A DNA stretch of 64,000 nt, taken from contig JAJTTP010000006.1 of assembly GCA_023313575.1 (NCBI GenBank), positions 1,922,001-1,986,000 on the forward strand, read 5' to 3'. Origin of the DNA: Eutypella sp. D-1 (lineage: Eukaryota; Ascomycota; Sordariomycetes; Xylariales; Diatrypaceae). Below are positions 12,338 through 23,127 of this stretch, piece after piece (position 1 is the stretch's first letter; the number at the start of each line of letters is the position of its first letter). The translations under genes and the position numbers were made by a program. The notes beneath the pieces are model-generated. The model was not told the origin of the DNA. It worked only from the letters and a program-made list of their open reading frames with translations, and did not search any database.

Positions 12338-13285
12338 ATGGTCGCAACCGCACTTCGCATCGGCGCCGTCACCGCCACTCGCGCAGTAGTCCGCGCCCGC
12401 GCCTGCACCCGCACTTGCGCAGCAGCAGCAGCAGCAGCACCCCATGCCCAGACCCACCAACACCCCCCCATCACCACAACCACCATCATTCCCAACCGGC
12501 GCGGATTCGCCGCGACGGCGCACGCACGAGCAGAGCAAGGGTACGGCGACGCGGAGGGCAAGCCGGCAGGCGGCGGCAAGAACCCGCAGGAGCGGCCGCG
12601 CGCCAGCGCAGCGCAGGAGTCGCTGGAACACCCCGGTCCGGAGCCGCCCGACGTCGGCAAAGGCACGGGCGCGGGCCCCACCAAGGCCGCGTTCGCCGCG
12701 ACCCTGGACAAAGCCGCCTCCGACGAAGCGTCCTCATCCTCGTCCCCCGAGGAGACCGCCAGCGCGCAGTCCGGCGGCTCGCGGTCCAAGGAGGCGGTGG
12801 AGACGGGGCGGTCGCCGACGGGTGGGGGCTTACCGGACGCGAACCCGGACACGACGACGGGGGGCACGCCTACGGACAGTTCGACGGCGCGCGCGGCGAG
12901 CCAGGGCGGTGGCGGCGAGGGCCTCAAGGGTCCGCAGGGCCGAGGTAAGCCGCGGCCCCGCATCCACAACCAGTCTGTGCCGGGCGTCCGGGAGGGCCTG
13001 AGCGAGGAGCAGAAGCAGGAGGTCGACAAGCACAACCGCGACTTCGAGAAGAGGCACGATCGCGGGAGCGAGGCGCCGGACGACAAGGTTGATAAGAAGT
13101 TCTGGAGTGGTCGGTAAGTTTTCATTCTGTATCCCATCACATCATCATCATTTGTTCCCCTGGTTCTTTCTTCCTCCTATGTCACGCGCCACGATGGTTT
13201 CTAAATGTGTGGATCGCTAATCGGATTTATGCGCAGGGGCGGTATCTCACAAGGCCAGAGTAAACCTGGTAACGAAACAGATTAG
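12338..13285 (+). CDS. Putative mitochondrial low-complexity protein
   Basis: Two exons, 12338..13113 and 13237..13285, giving 274 aa; function not recognised. Residues 1-60 look like a mitochondrial targeting peptide: Arg/Ala-rich, no acidic residues, ending in RRGFAATAHA, a typical cleavage context. The rest is Gly/Pro/Ser/Asp-rich and likely disordered. A charged segment near the end (LSEEQKQEVDKHNRDFEKR) resembles a widespread uncharacterised Pezizomycotina protein. The donor GTAAGT overlaps an in-frame stop (CGG TAA GT): spliced RNA adds GGISQGQSKPGNETD, while unspliced RNA ends at residue 259. The acceptor GCGCAG and the in-frame second exon favour splicing, but both forms are possible. 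Coding sequence is very GC-rich. Confidence 0.8.
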
Positions 13286-14509
13286 AACGCATAACCACAT
13301 CTCGTCAATCATCGGTGTATGAGGGATACTTCGAGCCCAACCAACTCGGTCACGCTCTGCGCAGGCGCAACTTGGAACTGCTGGTTGGATGATGCGTCTC
13401 GGGAGTTCTCCCGTAACCGGCTCAGTTAAGGCTCTTTCTACTCGTTCAGATATCACACCCAGGTTATCCAATGCAATGCAACCCAAACCCTTTTGCGCGT
13501 TTTCGAGACTTGTTGCTACGGCAGCGAGACGTAAACAATTGTGTAAATGGATAGCCAACAGGCATAGCACTGCATAGAGACAGCAACCTGAATATAGCCA
13601 CAATAGTAAAAGAAAAATCCCTTGTGCCAAAATATTCCATTGGTGTGGTCATGAAATGTATCAAAGACCGTCTATCGTTTCGATCTCATCCTTACCCCAA
13701 TGGATCCATAGCCCTAAGCTCGAGTGCGACCAGCACAGCCAGCCACACTTCACCGGGCAAGAACTCAGGTGGAAGGGAAGGGAAGAACAAGGAAGAGAAA
13801 CCCAACCCAAAAATTACGGGTCGAAAAATTTCACATCAGCCCGAGTAAGAAATTCGAAGCTGTATGTATAGAGAACGCAATCCAGCCCAAGGCAGGTTGG
13901 GTGAAATGAGTTAATCTATATAAATGTGTTTTTTTCTCATCTGATGGCAGTGTCGATTTCGCTTCGGTCGTACATACATAGTCAATCGAAGCGTGACTAC
14001 TTACTTACTACTTCCTTTGCATAGGTAGGTAGGTAGGTTTGTAAGGTAGCCTTGGGGCATCATATCAGGAACAATTGTTTTCTTTTCTTCTTTCTTTTTC
14101 CTAGAAATCCTTTTGGTACAATACTGATACATACACGTATTTCCCGTGACAAAACCGTAGCCCTTTCCCCCCAGTATCCCCAATCCGTTTTCTACAGGTA
14201 CATATATATGTGTGTGTGTGTGTGTGTCTTAACGCCCAAATGCATTTCCTTTACCCTTTATCCCCTCGACCCGTTTTTTGGTGTATTTTTATTTAGCCCA
14301 TGCTTGGAACCCCCCGGAGCATGACACAGCTCGTTTCTCTCTTTTATTCATGTCCCGAATGGTATCATGTAATATCATAACATCGTATCGTATAGCAATG
14401 CGTGCGGACCGTTTTGTTTTGTTTTTAGATGGGGGAAGCGCACAAAGGTGTATGCATACGTAGATCGTATCGTGGCACCAAGCCATGCCGTGCCGTTCTC
14501 GGAACTGTA
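13286..14509. other. Convergent intergenic spacer
   Basis: Between two converging 3' ends. No gene seen; short reading frames only. It contains a TAGGTAGG run near 14023-14037 and an alternating TA/GT tract at 14201-14228. Confidence 0.65.
14209..14228. repeat. (TG)n dinucleotide repeat
   Basis: About ten TG units directly after a short TA run, in the 3' flank of the SCAP gene. Confidence 0.9.
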
Positions 14510-17500
14510 TCACGCAGGGGTAGAAGGGATGCCGGCGGGGGTAGTAGTAGGGGCCGCAGCGTAAGAAGTTGTCGGTCTGCTACCCGCGGCTTTGCCACCA
14601 TGACCGTAACCCTGCCCCTTCCGCCGGCGGCTGCCAACGATAGGCACCCCGGCATCGGGCTCGTCAACGCGCTCGAAGCGTTCTTGGCCCACCACGATGA
14701 CTTTAATAACGTTGCTGAAGCCGACGGCAAGACTGGAGCGACCTATACGCGCCACGGGCCCCAAGGTCGTCACGTAAAGGTGGTTCGCGTCTTCCGAGCC
14801 GTCGGGTCCGCGCAGCGGGACCGTCTCCCACGTCTCCTGCTTGCCGTGTTGCGAGAACATCCACACCTCCCAGTCGCCCCGTGGTGGGGTCTTATATATC
14901 GTATCACCTCTTGACGTGTGACAGTTGCTGTTAGCGCTACTGTTATTATCAATACTGTTGCCGTTGTTTATTAACGCCGGGTGGAATCCGTTCCGCCGGC
15001 GGCGTTGTCTGAGCAGCGTCCCGTTGACCTGGTGCGCTTGCTGTTGCTGGCAGGTCTGTGGTGCCGAAGCCGGGTGTTTCCCTAGACGCTTCCTCCTGAT
15101 CCCAACGAGGATTCTCGAGGGCAGTGCTTCCCAGACTCCTGGATCGTTGATGCGCCTCCTCGTCTCCTTGGCGTTTTGCCAGTGGAGGCAGGCTTTACTC
15201 TGGGACGGATCTGGTCCGCAGACGCAAAGTGAATCCCCTTCATACTGTGCGCTATAAGTCTGCACCACGAGATCACGAGTATAGGCGTTGAGGTAGGCGA
15301 ACGTCAAGGTACGCACACCGACTGAGCCGTTATCTAGCCGTCTTAGCCGTGAGTGAAAACATCGGAATGTCTTCGGCTGGATGGGGTCAGTGTCGAATGA
15401 GCGGAGAAGCTTTTGAGACTGCGAGTCGACAAGGTCCACGGACTGAGAGTGAACTACGAGGAAACAGGCTAGGCTCGGCAGGGCTACAGTAGAAAGGTAC
15501 TCTCGCTCCCTTGTATGAGGTAAATCGACCATTGTAACACTCCATTCAGATTCATCTTTGCTGATGATATATGTCTGACCCTCACGAGTAGAGGCCATGA
15601 TCTTCGTACAGTCTGATGATGGTAAGCGGTGGTTATTACCTGGTGATTAGAGTACTACTTACGCTTGTTGACTAGAGAGCCTGTCGATACTATAGCGCTC
15701 TCGTCGTCTAGACTGAACCTGCTGGTTGTCCCCGTATCCACGTTCACCTCGATCAAAACACCATCTCGGCGCATTAGAAGTAGTGGTGCGATTGTCGATG
15801 TCTGGTCATGATAGAACAAAAAGGTTTCCGGCTTGTGTCGATTGGGGTCGATCCTTACGGTAGGAACCCACCGACGCTCGCTCAAATTCCACACCATGAT
15901 TCTGTCAGATGTTAATAGGGCCAACCATTGGGACTCGTCATCGATACACATGGCTAGAATGGGAAATGCAATGACTGAAGAGTTGTCCTTCTCCGTGAGA
16001 ACATAGCTGTCGCTGCCCGATTGGATGTCCCATACGCGGATCAACCTATCTAGCCCGACAGATACAATGTGTCCGTCAGATGAAGCGGACAGTAGGGCCA
16101 CATCTAACGCATGGCCTATGTCTAATGTCCGCACAGATAAAAGTGGCACATCCTTTTCTTTGCTACCACCGCTCGAGTCTGCTAGTTCATCCCATAGAAG
16201 ATAATTCATCAACAGGCGAACGGCGGCTCCTATCACGAGCATCGTTAAGATGAAATGAATCGAATGATGGCGTATGAAGTCGTATACCGCTGGGGGTAAG
16301 AACCGTTCTCTCATAGCAGGCATGCGGTCTGAGCCTTTCAAGACAAAGACAAGAGGATGGAAGACCCTTGCAATGTAGCTATGTGCATCAGGCTTAATGA
16401 CCTGAATGACCTCGCGGGCCGTCTCGTGATCTTGTAGTCGAAGCCATGATGTGGGATTCCTAGCCTGATGAACGTCCACCAAAAGAGACGACCGAGGTAA
16501 TCCTAGGTCCTTGTACTTGGGGAGAATCCCGAGAATTCTTCCAATAATCCTCATACCACTTTCGTTCTCGAAGAAATGCCATTGCGCGATGAGGACAAAG
16601 CCTACTGTGACGATGGTGCCAGCAATTCGCGTTGACAATGCGACCTTCCCCTTCAACACCGCATCTATCCAGCTCTGGCGCGTCTGTGGATCGGATGAAG
16701 CTCGGCGACTCCTGCGTAAAGAGGCCTTTGCTAGAGCATCACTAAGTTCAGTCCGGCGGACATCCACGCTAAGTACAGCAAGGAAGAATGTCGAAAGGTA
16801 GAAGAAGTCGACTATCAACGCAATAGCCGCGAATGTACAGAATGCCGATACGCCAGGAGACACGATCTTAGACAGACCGACTAGGATCAGCAGGTTTTGG
16901 GCAACACCAGCAAGGGCGACGTGGGCCGTTTCACCAAAGGCGTGCCCGACTCTACTGCTAGTGTTATCCTCTGAGGGGGTGAGAATCACAGCATTGATGA
17001 GCCGAAACACATTCTCAAGGCTAAGAGAAAATATGGCAATGGGGTAGGAAAACGACGGTATCCTCGAGAGGTCGATCTTGAGAATGGCGCAAATGGTAAA
17101 GCTCGACATTATAGAGAGGAATATCTGAGCCCCAACAGTGATCATGAGCCCCGCCTTCGACTTGACAGCCCGTAGCTTGGAGAGACTGATCAAACAGTAG
17201 ATCAGGGTGAGGGAGTAGGCAACCCCCAGTGCAAGGCCATCCTGGAGAGACATAGGTCGAAATTGGAATTCATAAAGCTGCCCTTTTTTGCTTGACGCCT
17301 CGTCAGGGGTGTATATCTGCCATTTGCCGTCCGGCTCGGCGGCGATAGCTTTGGCCCTTTCCTCCCATAGGCGACCGACTGGCGATTCACGGAGGTAGAT
17401 GAGGGTTATGACCAGGGCATCGGCGGCCACAAGCCGACGATCTTCGAAACGCTTCCCACTGAAAACAATGGAATGCCTCAGAGTGACATTGACCGAGGTT

Positions 17501-18294
17501 GGTTGGGTCTTCCGTGCGTTCACGGTCCCGACTATATCATCATCCTGAGCTATGATGTCTGCAGAGCATGACCAATACTGCAGGGGGGAATGAAAGAACC
17601 AAGACTTATCAGTCAGGCCGTTGATCACATGGAAAGCATCGCGCTCACTCGGAGTCAGGTTGATCGCCGAGGAGTCAGGGAGCTCAGTGTTAGCAAGGTC
17701 CTGGCGCGGGCTGAAATATGCAGTCGGACCCAGGAGTTGATCCTGGAGTTCGAGAGCACCAAAGAGAACATCTTTCTCGAGAGCCTGCATGTAGCTACCA
17801 TGCACCCATATGGAGCGCATGATAACGTCGGCTTCTACGCCGTTCTTGTCACCAAGAGGCCGGGCGTCGGTCCAGACATGGTGAGGTAGATTAGAAGCAC
17901 CATTGGTGAAGTCGGTGCTATAAAGGAACGGAAAGGGGTACACGAGGACGGCGGCGACTAGCACCGAGATGACGAGGGTAGCCACGACATGACGAGCAGC
18001 GTACCTCCCATACCGCGTGCAGGCGATCCGAAAGGGGTGCGTGGGACCTAGCACAGGAGCTTCAAACGTCCTACATAAAGTTCACCGGGGCATTAACAAT
18101 CAGGAACACACACACATATATATAGAAGGGTCGTATAACACCAGTGGCAGCACCAACATCAACATCATGCAAATGCAAATGTAATGCAGTCGTGTGGGCG
18201 GAGAGAAGAATATTTTTAAGTATATGTCTGGTCATACTTGAAAAATCATATGATATACATACCCTCGTAAAGGATAGAGAAGATACCAAATCAT
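14510..18294 (-). CDS. SCAP: SREBP cleavage-activating protein (SCAP), sterol-sensing
   Basis: Three exons: 18294..18263, 18070..15663 and 15612..14510, giving 1180 aa. The 32-nt first exon encodes MIWYLLYPLRG and fits fungal SCAP N-termini; it is separated by a 192-bp intron and restores frame at GTFEAPVLGPTHP. The N-terminal half has eight expected membrane helices with a sterol-sensing domain at roughly residues 288-450, including YCLIS-KLRAVKSK (animal YIYFS region) and VDFF with Asp432. Right after it the COPII-sorting hexapeptide MELADL of animals is replaced by TELSDA (451-456). The C-terminal half has WD40-like repeats (GLDRLIRVWDIQSG). SCAP escorts SREBP from the ER when sterol or oxygen falls. 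A Gln/Asn-rich loop and a Gly/Thr-rich tail are lineage-specific. Confidence 0.94.
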
Positions 18295-21289
18295 TCTCCA
18301 GACATTGGGACCCAGCTATCACCGGACAAGTCTTGACAAGGAGAATGTCTAGTGAGATACCCGGGTTGGGTTTGGGTCAATATCTCCCGTGGCTAATATG
18401 GACATAGATAATGCCACACAGTGATCCATTCATCGGTGAGGTTTATCAACGAAATCCTGAGCGCATGGTTTGATATATGGAACTGTAATTACATGTCTCT
18501 AGGAGGAGACCTGAGCCAGGATTAGACTGGTGGACGGAAGGATGGGACGGGCGGCTGCGTGCGCGATGATAAAGGTGAGATGATGGGGGATCACCCGCTG
18601 GTGATACGTCAATCATACAGATAAAATTCTCGGTAAAGTAAAGATTAACTTCATAGTTCTGTGTAAGTAGTTATTGATTTCCCTCCCCCTTTTTTTTCTT
18701 TTCTTTTTTCCTGGAGTTATAACCAATAATTACTTATAAGACATGAAAAGTCAGGGGAAGGAGTAAAGCAATGGTCAAGGACAGAACATTAAGATTTATT
18801 TAAAAAGAGAAACTTCAGCCCGGCTCGCAAGATCCGCCTCAACAAGCTGAGACGGCAGGCGCCACAAAAATTTGGGCGATTGGCTATCTGACCCCCCCTG
18901 TGGACTTAGGGAAGATTTTAGTTGGTGGGTGTAACAGAGACGGCGTAGTACTTAAGTACTGTGTCATCGAGAAAGCTCCCATCCACTTTGAATCCCTATA
19001 GTAGACTGGGGCGTTTCCTAGCTAAAAGCTAAAAGCAACCTTGGAAGTTCTCTTAAGTTGAAGTACTTAAATATGTACGGTAGGTTTGTCTATACAGATT
19101 GCTTGAGATTGCACATACACAGGCAGTTAGGCAAGCCAGGTACCCCGTCGGGGAACCTTAAAAAAAAAGTCTCAGATTCGCCATAGGTAGGCTTGTCTGG
19201 CTATCAAAGCTGTACTATGCAAGGGCTAGCGTGCCTACTACGGTTGTAAATGAAAGGAATTATGGATGGCCTAGCTGGCCTAGACGCCTTTAAAACTCCC
19301 GAGACCTCCTATTGTAGGCAAAGCCTAGCGAGCTTAAAATACGAGTAAGTTGCAGGTCTCACTTGACTTGTATGACTTCACCAAAGGTGGGATATGTGTA
19401 TATATCGATATTCTATTAGGGTAATCCTGCAATAATGGACCTATATATCTGAAGTACCTACATGAACTCAGGCGGTGGACTTGGGAACACACTTAGGTAG
19501 GCAGACAAAGTACGGTGCGATTAATTGTGCAATTGACTGTACTTGCTTCGTTGTGAGCCTTCCTGTGGGTAGGTATCCGAGAAGGCCGAGGTTATCTTTC
19601 TTAACTTCATTGTTGTTGACTCTCAAGGTGGCAATTTACTGGGCGGTTAGGCTGTTTGGCTGTTTAAGCTGTACGTAAAATATCAGGATCTGAGGGTGCA
19701 GCCGGCCAAGCAAGCAAGGGAGGAAGCATGTTACCTACGAAGTACCCGTAGACAGTACCTACCCCTAGGTACCTAAATAGGTATTTGTAGCCTTCCACTT
19801 ACGTAGGGGAGGTGGTATGTACCCTGCTACGTTAAGGTTGTATGTAGCGTGGGGCAGGAAATCGATTTCGATCGGTCTCCAGCCACAGCAGTTCGTCATA
19901 TGCACTGTACCGATCAAGATCCCGTAGATTTCCCCCACTTTCTTGATCGACATCTACTTTTTAGGTCGCTACTACTACTAGGATCCCGGAATGTGAACCA
20001 TACAACCCCCGGAACCCCTCATCCCTGCTGCATGATAGCTACGTAGACGCCCAGAACGCCAAAACCGAACAAAAAAAAAGCCATTAGGTAGCCAAGTAGC
20101 TAACCTTGGAAATACCTACCTCTTGGGCTAGCATACCCAATAGGCACTGGTTAACGGAATCGGGAGGCATAATAGGCCGGATGTGGTCGGGTGTGTGTGT
20201 GCACCATAACCAATACCAGAGTGTTGGTGTGCATAGTCTGTATAGATTTTTTTTTTTTTTCATGTTAAGCGCTTGTTTACCCCTCCGTTGATCAGATATG
20301 CAGCTTCCTACTCCGTACTCTAGCCCAGCTCCTCTGGCCGTATCAAAATAAGTCAAGTTGTTGTAAAGGGGGTGTTTTGGGGCGGGCTTCAGGACCTCGG
20401 GAGTGAGATTAAGGTGAAGCATGTGATCCTTCCTCAGCTGTACAGATGAAGCTATACAGACTTGGAGATAGGACAGCGGGGTAGGTAATGCTATTTTTTG
20501 TGTATACACACACTTCCCTACCTATCTACAGCTGTCTTGAAACTTGTCAAATTAGACACTTGGGCATCACAATCTTTATACTAGATCAATGCATCTATTA
20601 AGTCAACGGTGACTATACGGTGATCTTGAAGGGATTTACTACCGGCTCATATAGGTAGGTGCTCGATGCAAATACGGGTTTGAAATATCTCATAGAACGC
20701 AGTCGGCGATATCCCTAGAATGACGTAGCTAGCCTAAAATGCAAGTGCTATCCTAGTACTCGATCTGCATAAGTACCTAGATCTCCGCGGATAACTATTC
20801 CCCTCATCCATGAATAGCTTCGTTTTTAGCTAGATTTGGCGGTCGTGAGCTTAAGGAGCTTTTCCACGCATGTAGACCATCTAACTGCCAGGCTAACTGC
20901 TCCAGCGTAGGCTAACTGCTAGGCTATCTAACCGGCGGTGTTGGCTGATTGGAGCGGGATAAATCGACGGCATTACGGAGTACAGCTTCTAATAATAGGT
21001 AGGGGGAGCTCCACCGATAAGATTTCCCGTCCTTTCCTCCTTCAAACCGAACTAAAACCCTTTAGCTCCGGCTGGCTGGATTAATCTAGCAAGCCTAGCT
21101 ACATGCATAAGCCAGAGAATTCGAAAACGCCCCCAACAACCTATAGACAGGAACTAGGGGCAACTCGCTTGGTCCTACCGGAAAGAGCATAGAATCACAC
21201 GGATTCACACCGGCCGCCAATCTCTGCATATACAGCTGAGCAAGGTAGAGTCGACCCGGTCTACTGCAGAAGCGCCTGTCCATGCAGCA
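18295..21289. other. Divergent intergenic region (3.0 kb), SCAP / JMJD7-like
   Basis: Should contain the promoters of SCAP and the JmjC gene. I see no gene; the longest open frames (for example 20084-20509, minus) look random. It contains a pyrimidine tract near 18680-18710, TACCTAGGTA-type words near 19755-19785, and TACGGAGTA-type words at 20309-20319 and 20974-20983. Confidence 0.6.
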
Positions 21290-22717
21290 ATGGACCCGTC
21301 ATCACCAGCCCCGGGTCCGGCCCCGGCCCCGGCCCCGGATCCCATCGCCGAACTCATAACCACGTACAACGAGCTCAACGGGCCGGGCGTCGAGGAGCTG
21401 TCGTCCGAGCCGAGCCCGCTGGATTTCATGCGGTACGTGGCGCGGAACACCCCGTTCGTTGTGCGAGGAGCCGCCGCCGACTGGCCCGCCATCCGGACCT
21501 GGACCGCCGCCTACCTGCGGAATGCGCTGGGCCGCCACCCCGTCAACGTTGCCGTGACTCCTTACGGAAACGCCGATGCCCCGACGCTCCTCGAACCGGA
21601 AGCGGGGGAAGCCGGGGAAGCGGGACCGGAGTCGAGACCAGAGCCCGAGCTAGTCTTCGCGAAGCCCCACGAGGAAGACCAGCCTTTCGAGGACTTCCTT
21701 GCTTTCTTGACACGGCAGGAGCTGAACCCCATTGCTAGCTTCCCCGAAGGTGAGAGGGAGGTCCGGTATGCGCAAACACGTACGTGCCCCACCCCCCAAC
21801 CCCGCCTCTCCTCCCTTTTACTCTGATCCTGCACGGAGTTCGGCGTTGAGACGAGACGGCATCAATGACTTACCAATCCCACCCGCGGCGCGCACGCGCA
21901 CACACAGAGAACGACAACCTGCGGCACGAGTACGCGGGGCTGTTCTCAGCCGTGCGGCCGACGATCGGGTTCGCGCGGGAGGCGTTGGGCGGGGAGCCGG
22001 AGGCGATCAACATGTGGGTGGGGAACTCGTTCTCGGCGACGGCGCTGCACCGCGACAACTACGAGAACGTGTACGTGCAGGTCGCGGGGCGCAAGCACTT
22101 CGCCCTGCTGCCGCCCCTGTGCCAGCCCTGTGTCAACGAGCAAGACCTCGTCCCCGCCACCTACGTCCGCAACCCCGACGGCGCCCTCGAGCTGCGCAGG
22201 GATGCCGACCTGGCGCTGGGAAAGGCGGCGGTGGGCGCGGAGGCCGCTAGTGGCGATGCTGATGGTAGTGGCGGTTCCGGCTGTGAAAAGGTTCCCTTCG
22301 CCATATGGGATCCCGAGCTGCCCGACAGGAGGAGCACGCCGTACTCGCACCTTGCGCGGCCCGTGGAGGTCACACTGAACCCAGGAGATATGCTGTACCT
22401 GCCTGCTATGTGGTGAGTCAGTCAGTCATTCGGCCCCCCCTTGCGGTAACCTGAGGGAGAATCAGACTCCCAATTAGGCTAATGGATGTTGATGGCGGTG
22501 TTAGGTATCACAAAGTGTCTCAATCCTGTTCCGATGATGGGATGTGTGTGGCAGTCAATTACTGGTAAGTCAAGCCCCCTTCTCGCCGTATACTGCCACA
22601 TGGGATTTTTTTTGTCAGCCTGACATCGCCGGTACCAGGTACGATATGGATTTCAGCGGTCCTCTCTATCCTTTATCCGGCTTCGTCCGCGACGTGTACC
22701 GGAAAGGGCTAGAGTAG
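21290..22717 (+). CDS. JmjC-domain 2-oxoglutarate hydroxylase, JMJD7-like
   Basis: Four exons: 21290..21779, 21908..22412, 22505..22564 and 22639..22717, giving 377 aa. All junctions keep frame (for example YAQTQ|NDNLRHEY across intron 1). The architecture matches JMJD7, a cytosolic Fe(II)/2-oxoglutarate lysyl hydroxylase that in animals modifies DRG-family GTPases. Visible: an N-terminal region with TPFVVRGAAADWPA, the Fe-binding pair His211/Asp213 in TALHRDNYENVYVQVAG, Lys226 nearby (GRKHFALLPP), and the distal His334 in MWYHKVSQS, split by an intron after TG. It carries an Ala/Pro repeat at residues 6-17 and Gly/Ser insertions around residue 275. An out-of-frame ATG eight bases upstream of the start could dampen translation. 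Confidence 0.9.
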
Positions 22718-23127
22718 GAAGGAAAGAAAAAAAAAAGGGATTGAGGCTGTAACTAGACGGGACGTTGGGGTTATTGTAGTTGGTCTTCAGTGTCAAGATA
22801 CCCCTATAGAAATTTTCGTAAGTTCATTCAAGAGCTATGTATATGGTTTATGTGTGTCTTAATTACAAGACTTGAAGAAGAGAAGCGAAGACGGCCAAAA
22901 GCCCAGACACTTCGTAGTTTCGACAGTCCAGCAATCAAATCCACTACCCGTCAAGTAGAGGCTGGTTCGGATTCGACCGACTAACCTCTCTTTGACCCTA
23001 AGTACATACATGATTCATACTCCAAACACCATAACAGTCTTCCTATCGTGCGTGTGTACGTCATTAAGCAGCATACTTCACATAACCAATCTCCCAGGCT
23101 TTAGACAAACCGGGCCCCTCCATCTCC
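22718..23127. other. Convergent spacer
   Basis: 410 bp between two facing 3' ends. No gene seen; an A-rich run at 22725-22737 follows the JMJD7-like stop. Confidence 0.7.

Noticed and set aside
20084..20509. 141-codon minus frame upstream of the JMJD7-like gene
   Set aside because: Contains a homopolymer-derived Lys run and no recognisable motif; looks random.
21732..22250. Second open plus frame overlapping the JMJD7-like exons
   Set aside because: A shadow of GC-rich coding sequence; the JmjC frame has matching motifs and splice sites.
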